This document shows, piece after piece, positions 10,496 to 23,956 of a stretch of 64,000 nt of DNA. The position numbers and the translations under genes were made by a program. The DNA is taken from the NCBI RefSeq assembly GCF_001640805.2, contig NC_066833.1:8256564-8320563 (forward strand). Reading direction: 5' to 3'. Each line of letters starts with the position of its first letter. The stretch's first letter is position 1. A model generated the notes under the pieces. That model ran no database searches, was not told where the DNA came from, and saw only the letters and a program-made list of their open reading frames with translations. Origin of the DNA: Lates calcarifer. Lineage: Eukaryota; Chordata; Actinopteri; Centropomidae.

Positions 10496-13188
10496 CACTC
10501 ACACCCAGAAACATGGGAAAATGAGGCCCAGGTATCGTTTAATTATCACCGTCCTCCAGCCCTGTCTGATAACACTCAGCTGTGGGATTTGAATGTGGTA
10601 AACTGACCTCAGTGTCAAACACTGGGAGGTTAAAATCTTTACAGAGGGAGTTATTATTGAATAGTGTTGAATAAAAGCAGGTCATCATTTACAGGAGTGA
10701 AGTGACTCTTCTCATGGGCTCTGTAGACAGTTGAAGAGAGAGCAGATTAACCGTAACCCAAGGCTCTGCTCTTATTGGTTAATCACACTCACTGACTCCC
10801 AGAGTCACTAAAGTGAATGGATGGCTACAACCAGGAGTCTACACTCACTGAGCACTTTATTAAAAACACCATGCTAACACTGATAGGACATGGAGGAAAA
10901 CAATCTGAAGGTTGAAGATGATGTAAAGGTTTAAAGGTAACTCATCATGATATTAATTATTACTGTGCAGTAAAGATAAAGTCAGGTACAGATGCTGTAA
11001 CAGCTGGACGGACATTCTGCAAACACAGTTTTATTCCACAAAGTTAATGAGATTGAGTTTAAATGACTCTGAACAACCACGGGCTGTTTTTGTGGAGCAT
11101 GATATTCTACTTATAAATATTAATGCTGCATTTATGATTTACTGTGTGAATGAATTCAATATAACTGTGTGAGTTGATAAGTCTTGTAACTTCTAAGGTG
11201 AAAACAAACCCAATTTTATTATTACAGGTCAAATAAAATGACTTTATCATAGAGAGTACAAGGTTTTAATAACACAGATCTGTAATATCATGTCATTTTC
11301 AACCAAACAATCTCAAAAATAAAAAATATATTGTAATCAAGAGGTAATAATGAGGTTCAGGAGAAATCCTGGACAGATTATTGTCATTTGACTGATCTGT
11401 TGACTTGTGTGTTATCAATAGTTTGAGTTGAGACCACAATATAAACACTGTGAAGCCACATCTTTACAGAAGAGTCAAAGTTTAACCATCAGTCATCTAA
11501 CTCAAAAAAGGCCAAAAATAACCCCTTTTTTGTGTGCAGTTGAGGAAGTTTTTTTTTTTAAATCTATTTTGCCATTTCTCGCCACCTTTTCTAATGTGAT
11601 CCACAAAATAAAATTTATTTTGAATCTGACTGAAAGTGGATGAAATCAAAACTGTTAATGTGCAAAAGTTTCCTCAAATTTCCAGCTTTTAGTTGACTTC
11701 AAACCTGATATTTAGGGTCATAATTTCACTATTAAATGTGTTAGATTGTTTGATGTTAGATGTTAGATTGTGATAAAAACCTGTCTGATTGGTTACATGT
11801 CTGTCTTGTAAATTTTGTTGTAAGCTACATTTGAAGTAACTGTATCCACATATCTGAGTAATGGTATATAAAATATTATCATAAGAGATCAGTGACAGAA
11901 AAAAAAAATATACGAAAATACAACTGAGGTTATAAATCAGATGTTAACTTCACCTGAGGGACAACCTGTCCAACGACTTGGCCAAACCATCCGACCTGAC
12001 AAATGATAACTCAGCTTTAAGTACATATTCAAATGACACTGTCATGACGGACTGTGACTCACCAGCCAAACTAAACTCTCTGAATACTGATGAATCCGAA
12101 CATAAAAGTAAATACATGTAATCTCAATGGTGCCATAAACATAAGATGGATGTCAGTGGGTCCTTCATTGTATCCCACATCATCAGTATTTTACATAGCA
12201 TGACACAAGGTTGGCTGTTGCATCTCTGAGGTTGTGAGGCGGGGGGAGGTTTCGATGATCCGAGGGATAAGAGGCAGCGATCTCCACTCAATCCCAGGTA
12301 GATAATGATGTGTCGTGGGGGTCTAAGAGAGGAATCCAGCAGTCCAACAGAAAGCCTGGAGGTGAATCTTAAATTGCTGGACAGCCTGAAGGTCGTTACT
12401 GCCGGAGACAGAGAGGGGTTGGCCAGACGCAGAGGGAGAGAGGATGGGTTAAGAAAGAGAAAGAGTAATGACAAGGAATAAAATAAGTGATTTGGGTCAC
12501 AGGGAAACAGAGTTTGGATGAGGTTCTTCCCACTGTGATGTATTTCCAGTAAAAACAAGAGATCAGGACAGGATGTGGGATGATAGGTTCAAAGGTGGAC
12601 ATGCAGAACCACAACAAACAGGCAGTGATTCATCGTTGTTGGTAAAGCAGTATACTGTGACTGCACATGCAAACCCCCATGAATCCTCCTGGTGTTACAT
12701 CCAAAAACTCTTCCCTGCCACCAGAACCTCATGAATTAATAGATTTTCTGGCTTAGCAAACTGACCCAGAGGATTTAGAATCAAGTCTCCATCTCTGTTT
12801 TAATTTCAGAGCTACGCCTAAAACAAAACAGCACTTATCATTACTAAGGGAAATCTGATCCGGATCACTTCCAAATTCCAAAACAATTGTTCCAGGGCCT
12901 GAGGCTTTTCTGTCCACCAAATTTAATAAAGAATCCTCGTAAGTCTTTGAGATATCTTTAGACAGTCAATCCAACTAATGAATTTCCTTTGCAAATGCAA
13001 TAAATCCCAGATACTGCAAAATAAAGGAAATGAGGAATCCTTTCACTGTTAGTTCTATAGCTTAAAAAGAATGGAGCTCACTGTTACATTAGTTATTTAG
13101 TTGTATTCTTCTTATATTCTTCTTCTGTCTGGTAAAGAATAATACATGATTTATTCCATAGAAATTAATTTGGAACATTTCAAGTTAA
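10496..13188. other. Gene-free stretch
   Basis: No supported gene. At 10845-10880, CACTCACTGAGCACTTTATT resembles the terminus of a common fish non-autonomous DNA element (compare 22405-22440). A 144-codon minus-strand frame at 12124-12558 shows no recognisable domain. Confidence 0.45.
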
Positions 13189-13290
13189 GTCAGTTTTTAT
13201 TTATACAGTGCCAAATCAAAACAGAAGTTATCTCGAGGTACTGTGCATACAGAGCAGGTCTAGACTATACTCTTTAAAGAGAGAGAGATC
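13189..13290 (-). mobile_element. L2-like LINE/SINE 3' tail
   Basis: On the minus strand this reads TTTAAAGAGTATAGTCTAGA, then a stem-loop-like block with GAGATAACTTCTGTTTTGAT and TTGGCGC(A)CTGTATAAATAAA-type text, ending in short AACTGACTTAACTTG-type repeats. This is the 3' tail used by fish L2-clade retroelements. A closely related tail lies at 53945-54025 on the plus strand. No LINE open reading frame is attached, as expected for a 5'-truncated insertion or a SINE that borrows the tail. Confidence 0.6.
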
Positions 13291-16200
13291 CAACAAGCTA
13301 ACGCTAACAGGCTCACTGTCAAGCCTGTGGCTAATGCTATCTGCTATCAAAGAGGAGCTGTTCTAATTGATGGACACGTCTCTCTAGCAGAGACACCCTG
13401 TCTTCAACAGATAGCACCAGTCACTGTAATTGCTGGTTTTAGCTAGGTTAGCTGAACAAAAGGCTAAGAATATAAATTAGGCTAGGTTAACCTTCAGCTG
13501 AGAAGTAGCAGAGATACCTCAGTCAGTAACACAAGTGATTTAGTTTCAGTTTGATGGTTCAGTTTTAGTGATTTGTTCAAACATGTACTGAACACCTCTC
13601 TGTAAAAAGGCAAAGAACTATTTAAGTAAAAAGGAGTAAGGTAACATATAGGTGCATCTAGTGAACCACCAATCCACCAACTGATGGGTAAAGCAATGGT
13701 TGTCTCTTTAAACAACCAGCCCTTATCCTTCATTCAGGTGGAGTATGAATCAGTGTAAATTACTTCCTTAACATCGGCCTGACCAACAGCACTCCGCTCT
13801 ATTAACCCTAACAGCTGATCCCTGCTGGCTTCATTATTTCTCTACAACTCTGTGTTTGATGCATAACTTAGCAGTGGGCTTTTGTTTTTGATTGTGTTGG
13901 AAATAGAACCAGAAAACTCCCACAATAAATGCATAAAAGTAAGATCACAAGGATTGTTGTTTGTTTCCAAAGACAGCAGCCCTTAGTGCCTCAACTCAGC
14001 TTTCAAGCTTCCCAATCTTTTTGGAACAAATGTTACTCTGCTGAGTTTTGTTCACAGATTGTTTGTTATCAGTGTTTATGCTGATAGATTTCAAAGCTGC
14101 TGCGGGTGTAATTTTTGCATTACTCACCATTTATCAGCCTGAATAATGAGGCTGGGTTTGTTCCTTTTACCAAAATGGAAATCTGGCTTTGTCTGAACTT
14201 TTGTAGGAAGCCTGGGCAATCAACACGTAACAGGTTCTTATTAAAAAGATCCACAATCGATGTTCCTCTATTGACAGACAGATGATGATAGTATGACGCT
14301 TGTTAAAGTCACCAGTATAATTCTATGGTGTTCCAGAGATGTTAAAAGATGGCAGTTGTATGTCCTGCCTTGTTTTTTGTTCTATTCTGTTTTTAGGTTA
14401 GATGGATCTGTGATTAGCTTGCTTTCGTAAATTATTGCTAAAATGAATCCCAGTTTGCAGCTGCCTCTTCTCCTGCACAGGAAGGCCTGACGGGTAAACA
14501 GGGTGTACCGTGTTTTTGAAAACACATGAAGTCTTTTCTCAGCACTGACATTTAAAGCAGTCTTCCTGCCTTCTGGGACTGTTAGTGTGTGAAGCTGTCA
14601 AATGTAATTTTAAGACTGTACAGCACCGGAAGCTGCTCTGGAGTTAAAGATACAGTTAATGTTTAGTCATTAATGCAACTAATTTGGTAGGAATGGTGGG
14701 TAGGTACCTAATGTAACAACACTACTGTTCAGTTTTTGGACCGGCTAGAAGGAGCAGCTATAAAGTCTCTGTGAGTGTCCATGTTTTTCTGACTTCTCAA
14801 CTGGAACGCCGTCAACTTAGAGGAGACGTCACTTCCAGTTCAGACCTCTGATGGAAATTGAACGCAGTTTATGTTTGTCAGAACAATGAATGATGGTCGT
14901 ATGATGCCATCATGTGCCCAGAACATTTGATTTAACTTGCAGCTAATCTGTTCCTAAAACGATTCCTCTGCATCAAATATCTGCCCTCATCATTGCTACA
15001 TTCCCTTGTAATCCCTCTACATTTGGCTCTCAGACTACAACAACAGCTCCAATCAGGCTCTGGTTTATCCAACGAAGGACTCATTAGCTTTATTCTTGTT
15101 TGACTGGTCTTCAAACGAGAAAGCTGCCTTTCACCGCTTCCAACAGTTTCCAGCCACAAGGGGTGATGAGGTTTGCCGACTTTGCTCTGGTGTGCATGCT
15201 CATGGTCTGTCAGCGGCTCCTGGGTTCTGTTTAGAGAGCGAAATTACCTGAGGCGCCTTCTGGCAAATGCCTCCGGTGCTTTACTTTGCTACTCTGTTTG
15301 TGTGTTTGTGTGTGTTTTCTGTCCTCATCAAGAGACTGGCTGAATCAGACATTACCTGAATATTTTCACTAGAGGAAATGCATCAACACACACACACACA
15401 CTTGAGCTTTGTATTCACTGTTCAACATGTCTGGTAACAAAAAAACAGACAGACCAGACACTTGACCTTTTTCAAGAGACAGCCCTGACCCCAAAGGCTC
15501 CATTTCTGCTGATGTGCGTCTTCGCCTTTTGTTCACATGCCGAATGTGCACATGTAAGAAAAGATGAGGTGAAAGAAAGAGAAGAAAAACAAATGCTCCT
15601 TTGTTCATCCTCTCTCTGCCTCATCATTTAATAACTGGAAGAGATAAATGTCTTATTTGTGTGGTTGTGGCACAACACTGCTGGTATAATCAATTATAAG
15701 ATCAAGACTATCAACCCGTCAATAGAAACTGCTTTGTTATCAACGTTTGGTGTCAGTAGCCTTCAAGCTAACTCTTCCCCAGAGCTCCTTGTTCTCCTTC
15801 TTTTATAAGACATCTGCATTCACAGGGTAAGTAAAACACCGAATTGAACCATGTGAGGGAAGCGGCAGCCCATCTTCTTAACCACCAGACCCCTGAAAGC
15901 TTTCATGCTTATACAAAGGAGGGGGGGCTATAATTGCCAGAGCTGGGCTAAACCATGCAATTAGCTTCAAATGACAAGACGGTCGGCAAGCTGAAATTAG
16001 CCAGTTTCTAGAGCGTCTCTCAGAGAGAGAATATGGTGTGTCTTCCAACCTTTCACAGATGAGGAAGAAAACAGGCTGAAAGAGACAGGAAAAGGAAAAA
16101 GATAAAGAAGAGGCCCCTGCTTTAAATGCTTTACACAGAGTATAATTAAAAAGGTTGACGCACCCAGCAGAATAATGATGGTGGAGGTGAAAACGAAGCA

Positions 16201-16665
16201 GAGGAAACAATGGAGCACATGTCAAAACCTATATTTTCCCTCAACAGTTTTGTAGCTGTGGGTCATTTTGTTTTTCAGTTCCTCTGTATTTTGTTTGACA
16301 CACAGGACTCAGTTTCAGAAACTATTTCTTTTGAATACTTACTTATTATATTTGCGTATTACTGTTCCAATAATATGTGTAATTACTGGACTAATTTTTA
16401 ATGTGGTATTGATGGGAATCTCCTCCGTGCTGTTGGCCCATCACTGATGAATGTGCACTAATTCAAGCACAAAGACCAGATGCCCATTTATTGCTTGATT
16501 TCTTTCAGCCAACTGTCAACCTGTGCTTCAGCTGGCCTGCAATTAAAACTGAATGTGCAGTTCAGCTGCTCCACATCTTTCTGCACTTCCAGTTTTAACC
16601 CTCTCTTTAAAAGTGCAGAAAAATATCATTCTGTTCAAAGGGCAGTAAACACAACAGTTGTGACA
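13291..16665. other. Gene-free stretch
   Basis: No gene found. A short (AC)n run lies at about 15388-15402. At 14784-14807 there is a 24-nt exact reverse-complement match to 6576-6599. The minus-strand frames at 14932-15159 and 15878-16225 show no motif. Confidence 0.45.
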
Positions 16666-16671
16666 TTGGGG

Positions 16672-16805
16672 ATGTCCAGCAGGTTGGCGTCTTGTTGCAA
16701 AGGCAAGATGGCCACTCTCTTATTTGCAATGTTTCGGCTTCACTTTTTCAAAGCAGCAGTAAATAGTGAGACATCATCCATCTTAATATACAGTCTGATA
16801 GAAAA
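16672..16805 (-). repeat. Common fish repeat, short copy
   Basis: Contains AAGATGGCCACT, TTTCGGCTTCAC and a stretch ending CATCCATCTTAATATACAGT. On the minus strand this is the 'ACTGTATAT-aAGATGGATGA' phrase of an abundant, poorly classified fish repeat. The fuller copy is at 38340-38640. Confidence 0.5.
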
Positions 16806-19390
16806 GGTGTCGTTTCTGTGTGTTTTCAGTGACTGTGTTGTAAGTTTGGGGGAAAGACTGAACTAAGGAGGGGTTCATTTGGGCAAGTCCTTGCAAAATG
16901 TGACTGGGGATTGAGAGTACTTGGGTAACAAAGTAGTGTGGGAAGAGCGGGGGAGGCTTTTATTGATTTTCATTGTGTTTGGCCTTTTTGATATTACCTC
17001 CCCTGCCTCAGAGCAGACTCTCTCTCAGGGACAGTGGAGGCTGGTGTAGTGGCAGCTGATAGAGTTGAGGGTAAGTGTGTTTTTGTTTGTTCCAGTATTC
17101 AAGGGGATCCTGTAATCGTAAGAGGTTTGTTTCAACAGTGGCATTGGAAGTGGAATCCCTCCTCTCTGATCCAGTTTCTACCTCAGAAATGAAACATTTA
17201 GTTTACAATAAATTTATTTGCTGTCTGAAAAATAAAAAAGTAGTGTCTGCGGCATTATGTGGCCCTCAGCTACCTTAAAGAAACCAAGAGTTTTGAACCT
17301 TGGTTTGCTGTGACAAAACTGTGACGAGACCTAATTTATCCTGTGAGTTCAGACTGCTGAAGCTTCAGATTCACCTTGACTGCATATAAGTATTCTTTAC
17401 ACAACACAGCAGTTTTATGGAGGACTTTGACTAGACAAAATCCAAATCTATTAAATTTATGTTGGACTCCATTTTCTGCTGTACTCAAGACTGTGTGATG
17501 TGCAGAGAGAAGACCAACACAGCCACACCACGCAGATTCACCACCAACAACCATAACTCCACATCTGAAACAAACATGGTGAACGAGGATGTCTCTTACT
17601 TGTTGTGCTTCTGTTTTCTGTCAGCTGCTTCCTGATTGGCTATTGTTCCGTGAGACTGTGCTCGGCTCTCCACGGTGTTCCCCCGACACAACAGATCGGA
17701 AACTTTGAATATGTTTAATATTTATCGAGAGAGAGGCGTACACAGCTACATTCTGGTGTAAAAGTCCTTCACAATTACATCCCGAAGAACCAAACATCAA
17801 ACAAAACAATTACCTCTGTTCCACCTCTGGCATGCTCATAAAGGCGTCATCTACTCATCTTTTAAATAATACTCTCCCCTCACCACTCTATCCACTTCTC
17901 ATTTCTCACATCTTACAATCCATTATGCTCAACTGTCTCCAAAATGTCCAGTTGCTGGTCCAGTTCCTACCATGGCCTTGAGATCTCTTATAAGAGCCAG
18001 GCTGGAAAGGCTCAACTCACTTAAATAAGCCCAGTGAGGTGGTCATTACACGGCTCCTCTCTGCAGCTATTATTGCATTAGCTAAACTGACCATTAAATG
18101 AGCAAGCGGCTCTCCCCATCTGGACACAGACTTTCAAGGAGCTGACACTAAGCAAGAATTATGAATCTGGGTGCATATGCTCGGTGCATTTTGTTCTGCC
18201 TTACCAATCTGCTGCTGTGATATTTCTCCAACTTTCAGCTCGGCTGCTTAAACAAAGTGTTGTATGAGTTTAAACAGGCACAGATCCAGAGGTAGATGCT
18301 CAGTTTGTGTTTTTTCTGCTTCACCTATAAAAATATAACCAACACTCTTAGAAAATACAGCTCATATGTACCTTTTTGCTTCAGCAATGAAAACGTGTGT
18401 TTTGTTCTGACTGAATGGAAGATGATAGATTCAGTTTTTAACGCGAGTAATCGAGAGTTTCTCAGCAGAAGCTCATATGGTGGAGTGCTTACGGTCTTAT
18501 TGTTAGTGAGTAGCCTATTCACCTTGTTGCTCTAGTCTGAATCATTCTCTGATTAGCAAACCAATATCAGAGTGACCCTATGTCCTGGTTTTGAATGCAG
18601 TCCTTGTGTGGAGGAGAAGTGAGTGATTTTCTTTTCAAGGTCCCGGCATCATCGTGAATTCAGAGGACCAGTGGAAGGAGAGAGTGTGTAGGTTTGTAGG
18701 GCTTTAACAGACAGGACCTGCACTGTGGAATGGAGCTTAAAGCTCTGTCGTCAGTGTTTCAATGCATAATGGATGACAGTGAGACAGAGAGAAATGGGAA
18801 GGGAGTTTACGGAGATCGGAGAGAGACACAAGTACAGACAGACAATCAAGGCCAAGAGTTTTGTTGAAGTTATCCGGCTGCTGCAGCTGTTCCACCTGCC
18901 AGCAGATATTTTTAGAACTTGCCAGAACCGGTGATTTTACACTGATAATTTGCGTCCCATTAGATATGAGCAATTATCCATAACCCCCCACCACCACCAC
19001 CACCCCATTTCTAATGATGAAGATGAGGGTGTAAATGAGTAGCTACCATTGGAGCAATTTACCACAGATTTCTAGCTGTCATTATGCCTCATGGATGTTC
19101 AGGGATGAGACAAATGGGATTCAATTAGGTGTGTATATCTGTGTGCATGTGTGAGTTCAGTCCATTGTCTACCTACTTATCCCTCTCCCGAGGGACAGAC
19201 ACTGAACTGATTGAATCCATATCTGGCGCCACTCAGCAGGGGATGAGATGGAGGTAATCCCCACTGTCGGGCCTCCATGCTGGGAGGGACTTGCTACTTG
19301 AGTCCCCCCCCAACTACCACCACCACAAGGCCTGTGTTCGTAGGCTAAGACTACTTGAGTTCTCACTGAAAACACCTGAGCACCAGAGAG

Positions 19391-19432
<42 letters not shown>

Positions 19433-20795
19433 TCAGCCAGAAATAAATACGGCTGCAAATCTGAGGCTGGACTGAAGCGAATGTTTGCTTTGTTTAATAG
19501 TTGTTTTACCGTATTTTCATCTGGGTTTGTTTGTTCTAGTCAAGTCCAAGACCTGATCTTTGAGTCCTAAACAAGTTATCATGTACATTTCACTACAATA
19601 TAAAGCCAAAACCTAATGATCTGGTGTGGCTTGCTGTGATATTTCTGTTACTAAGGTTGATAGCATTTTATCCAGTTTCCAAACTCGTTTGGACTGAATT
19701 TTCAATGTCATAGGGTGGTGTTATAGAGTGATGGTTGTTTTACTTCTCACGTGACCTAACATTAACTAGACGTGACATTTATACTGTGAACTGGCAGAAG
19801 CAGCACTCAGCACTGGATCAAAATGAGATAATCTAAGGTATCATCCGATAGGCCGGAGCTTTATCCCTCTGCAGTACAATCCAGACGTTGGTGAGGCCAA
19901 CTTTATGTGATTACCGGCTCAGTCTTACATATTGTTAAACCATTTCACAGGGGAAATCTATAACAGATTTTCATACGTTTGTTAAAAACCCACAACATAT
20001 GCCTCTTTGAAAGCACCGGGGCCAAAACATGATTAACGCTGCTGTTTTCACACCAGCTGCATTGATCAGATGTAATCTAATGAAACAACGTGGTTTTACA
20101 GGAACAAAGCCAGTGTGGTGCAGAACACTGAGCTCTGCTCACTTCACTAACAGTGGTTGTTAGTGATGTAGTTATACGAGTTATCAAATAGTAGAGTTTG
20201 ATGTGAGCTGCGCTTAAAATAATTATGTAATGATATTATAAGCCACGGAGCGATTATTGAGCTCAGATTGTTGGTAGGGCTTTAACCAGGTGGATGCCAT
20301 TGAAAAATAGGCATTTATGGGTAATTAAACCTTCTCACAGTGATTGGTTTACAGCTGCACAAACCTGAGAGCACACAGGTGATTTGATGTGAATGGTCAA
20401 GAGGTTATTTTATCCATCATGTGATGCTACATGAGAGCATTACAGTCTGCCACTTACTATAACCTGAGAAATACATTTGATGTTTATTTAGTTTTTAAAA
20501 CATACAGAAAAGTCAGTATGAACTCAGCCATGACTTGTCTTTAGGTGGAGTCATGTTATGATTTCCCATGATTCAGACGTTCAAATACATGAAGTAAAAA
20601 CACTTTTCAGTGTGTCACCATAAAACACATTATAAGGAACATTTCAATAAGATAGAGATGAATAATGAAACTTAAAAAGGTTCTATTTCTACAGGTACAT
20701 ATCTACAGTGGTAGATGGTGTGACCTGCCGCCTGAATGACTCTTGTCTCATCGTTTCTATAAATTAGTATTTTCTCTTGTGTTTATAATGGCTGG
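16806..20795. other. Gene-free stretch with CA microsatellite
   Basis: No supported gene. It has a CAC-type triplet run near 18985-19005 and the CA repeat at 19395-19429. Parts (18100-18260, 20150-20420) are non-repetitive with balanced composition and could be regulatory, but the sequence alone does not show this. Confidence 0.4.
19395..19429. repeat. (AC)n microsatellite
   Basis: About 17 uninterrupted AC units. It makes a Cys-Val run in the minus-strand frame 19169-19429, which is therefore rejected as a gene. Confidence 0.95.
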
Positions 20796-20799
20796 TCAG

Positions 20800-21190
20800 T
20801 TCTTGGTTTTAGTTGGAAATGATTTCTTATCTCACATTTATTGTGTTTCTCTTTGGTTTGTGTTTCTGTGTTTCTAGCTTCCTGGTTTCAGTTATAAATG
20901 ATCATTTCTCCTGTGTTTCTGGTTTCTTGATTTTATGGCTTGTACTTCCTCTTTTATTTAGTAGTCTCTTGTTCTGTCTTGTCTCTGGTGTTTGTTTTTT
21001 TTTAACTTCTGGTCTTTGTCTCGTTTTCCCTCCCTTTTTCAGCCCTACCTGTGTCTTGTTGCCAATCATCCCCAGTGTGTATTCAGTCCTGTCTTTCCCC
21101 AGTTCTCTGTCGGAGTATTCAGTCTTGTGTTTCAGTGCTTTGTGCTATTTACCTGTGAATCTTTCACATATTTTATGTAAAATGTCCTTT
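20800..21190 (+). repeat. LTR-like dispersed repeat, copy B
   Basis: Carries the family core CAGCCCTACCTGTGTCTTGT (21041-21060), preceded by a long T-rich lead with ACTTCCTCTTTTATTTAGTA and GTCTCTTGTTCTGTC, and followed by GTGTGTATTCAGTCCTGTC. The T-rich lead produces a 183-codon, hydrophobic-looking open frame (20813-21364) that is not a gene. It has the same block order as copies A and C. Confidence 0.6.
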
Positions 21191-22390
21191 GTCATGTGTT
21201 TTCTGATGACCCTGGTGAAGCCATCGTCAGGATCATCAGGGTTCTTTATATATGACGAGTGTTGCTGGACGAAGGTGAAGTTATGTCAGAATTCCCTGCT
21301 TCTCCCCTGGTTTCCCTTCGAGGATGTAACCTTCAGCACAGCTCATAGGATCGCTCTGGCTTGATTTGTCCGTCGGCCTCTGTCAAAATGTTTCCACTCT
21401 CAGTCTCTCCAGCCATCTGTCTCACTGACCAAGACACTTGTCTATAATCAGAGGTAGCACATCTCCTCTGGCGGGCCAGCACTCAGTCTGGTCACTGTCC
21501 AGACGTATACTGTATTTGGCAGATTGGTGAGGACTGTTTGCCAGCACCGGCACCGCTCCACTACCCCATCAGACAACTGGTCTCCTGCAAAACAGAGGAG
21601 ACAGCTATGTTGACGGGTTAGGGTTAGGGTATGATTCTGAAATTAACCTCAGCCATCAAACAGTTTTTAGTATTTAACCTCACACTGAACCATTCGCTCC
21701 TCATCTCAAGTCTGCTGTGATGATACGTTGTTAGCAGATGAGTTTGTTCAATACCTCTACTGTTATATTTGTTAGATTTCTGTTTGCAGTGAAGTTCTTC
21801 TTCTTCTCAGTCTTTAGTAACAGTTTTAGGAATAAAACTCACCCAGAAACACAGAGAAGAGGAAGTCCTTAAAGGCAGGTCTGGGGCGTCTGTTTTAATG
21901 ATCAAATCTAATGATCATACACCTTCTTGTTAATCAGCAGCATTCATCAAACCACAGGTTGGGATGATGGTTCCTCCCTCCACACTCTCCTGCTGACCCT
22001 CGCTCATGCTCTGGGTTTGGACTCTGGGGGTCAAACGTAGGACATGTGATTTGTGTTAATGTGCCCACACTGTGTTCACTGTAAAAAAAAAAAGACCTGA
22101 ATGGAGGTCTTGTCTGTTCAAGGTGTGTGACAAAGTGACTGTTCATTAAAACAGACAACTCCTATTAACTACTGTCACCCCGGGGTGTTCTCAGCATGCC
22201 CTCCCCATCAAAGACAAACCTGATGGAGCTGTTTGATGCAGGTCAGAGTTGGATGGATATATGATCAGAGAGGAGGCTAATGCTGTGTCTGACACAGGAT
22301 GATTGTCCTTTAAAGGTACATACATTGTTCCTGACATTGTGCAGACTGCAGAAGCCATTTTGTGTAGTTTTTAGAGCAGTTCTGGAGGTT
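21191..22390. other. Gene-free stretch with short telomere-like motif
   Basis: No gene seen. GGGTTAGGGTTAGGGT occurs at 21615-21630, about two and a half telomeric units, too short to indicate a chromosome end. Confidence 0.5.
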
Positions 22391-22394
22391 AAAA

Positions 22395-22442
22395 AGTCCG
22401 ACCTGGTGCTAACAAGGTGTACCTAATAAAGTGGCCACGCAT
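22395..22442 (+). repeat. Terminus of a common fish non-autonomous DNA element
   Basis: GGTGTACCTAATAAAGTGGC is a well-known terminal phrase of abundant fish MITE-like elements. Related text appears inverted at about 10845-10870 and in weaker form near 57740. Only the end of the element is recognisable. Confidence 0.5.
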
Positions 22443-23254
22443 GCTATCATACTCAAGGATATTCTCGTCTTTGTTTCACACATTGTTTTCAGTCTTCTCT
22501 GTCTCTCAGCTTCTCTCTCATTCCTCTGATTACTGATTTACACGACCAACAGCACAGGTGGCCCGCCCCAGGCTCTTCTTCTTCCCTTCTCCTCCTACTC
22601 AACCACCGAGCAAAAAATGGAGAGGCAGGGAACCAGGGATGAACGTGCTAACATGTGAAAACATAATGGAAGTCAGCCTGAAGGTAAAGACAGGGGATTA
22701 CAAAGTGAATCCAGGCTCGGCAACCAGCTGGAACACTTTTATTTTGCATACACGCGTTTGATATGGGACCATATTGTGGTTTATGTTCCCATCCTGCAGA
22801 GCTCAGAGCAACGTGGGAAATGTGGCGAGGACGACGTGTTAACTCACACTGAGCTCAGACGATGCTGAGGGAGGGAAATGTTGTTTTCAGAGAGATGGTG
22901 ATAAATGATAAAAGAGGATTTTACACCGGACATCCAGTCACACTCTCTACATTTCTAAGACCAGTTTGAGTTTATCATTATCACAGTTTCTGTTGGTTTC
23001 ACTTGGTTCTGGCCAAAGAGGAGCCTGAGGGTGAAGCTCAAATACACTGAGTTATTGTTTATGTTGTGTCTCATTTAAATGGTCTGATCAGACTCTGTGT
23101 CTCTAACGTCTCATTTTGTCTGAGTTAACATTCTCCTCTGTCTGTTGTATTTTTCAGTTTTGCTTCTTTTGATTCTTTTAACGGTTCACTGAGCTGTTAA
23201 AGGTAAAATAAAACCTGTATCCACTCGTCCTTTGACTGCTTGGTCCCCAACAGA

Positions 23255-23400
23255 CACTTAGAATAACAATCAGTGACAAGAAGAAGAACTTCAGTGAACA
23301 GATTTTGACGTGGAAGAATGAATTTCATTTCAGTGCTGTTTCCAGTTCTCATTCAATTCTTCTCTGATTCCAAAGATTTCTGTCTCTTATCAGTCATTTA
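23255..23400 (-). repeat. Five-copy dispersed repeat, partial copy
   Basis: Reads GAACTTCAGTGAACAGATTT, TGACGTGGAAGAATG, CTCTGATTCCAAAGATTTCT and TCTTATCAGTCATT. It aligns block by block with 10360-10495 and lies in the same orientation as that copy. Confidence 0.55.
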
Positions 23401-23504
23401 AAAATATAGAATAAGGATCAAAAATATCACAGTTCTCCATCTCCACCCTATGTCAAGTCTAAAATCTTTTGTGTAAAAGTTAAGGTTGTAAAAGGATGGA
23501 AAAT

Positions 23505-23700
23505 TTGTGGTAAATTCCTGGAAGCTCTCCAGAAACTTTCCATGGGAAGTTAAGCAGGGAAATTTTGCAAATATTGGATTAGAAATTAGAATTTATACAA
23601 ATGGTATCATGTAGAAACTCGTTGCGATTCATTAGTGAGCTGAACTTTAATCCATTCTTTCATTGAACAAAACAAAACATGAACGTTGAATTGAACAAAC
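23505..23700 (+). repeat. Dispersed repeat sharing a palindromic core with 59085-59165
   Basis: Contains AAACTTTCCATGGGAAGTTA inside GGAAATTTTGC / ATTTATACAAA text. The same 20-mer is at 59103-59122 with similar flanks. The core TTTCCATGGGAA is nearly palindromic. This is an abundant fish repeat that I cannot assign to a class. Confidence 0.55.
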
Positions 23701-23879
23701 ATGAACATGATTTAGCAGCTAGCTGCTGTATAAACAGATGTAGATGTATGTTGTTGAAACTTTAATATCTTTAATATCAGATATATTGATCTGTATACCC
23801 CCCCCGGTGAGTTATGACCTGTGGTAACTGACATCATTCACAACAACAACACATAACTCAGTGTCTCTGGGTCTGACCC

Positions 23880-23919
23880 CCCCCCCCCCGCCATGATATC
23901 CATTTCTAAATAGGAAACA

Positions 23920-23955
<36 letters not shown>
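23880..23955. repeat. Poly-C run and (GT)n microsatellite
   Basis: A run of ten or more C ends at 23889, and about 17 GT units run from 23922 to 23955. A second C-run is at about 23799-23805. Confidence 0.95.

Positions 23956-23956
<1 letters not shown>

Noticed and set aside
12124..12558. 144-codon minus-strand frame
   Set aside because: No domain recognised, and a second overlapping minus frame is open across the same part.
20813..21364. 183-codon hydrophobic open frame, looking like a membrane protein
   Set aside because: It lies on copy B of a T-rich dispersed repeat. Hydrophobicity follows from the T content, and related text recurs at two other places without a frame.
21615..21630. 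Telomeric GGGTTA repeats
   Set aside because: Fewer than three units; chance or a tiny interstitial trace.
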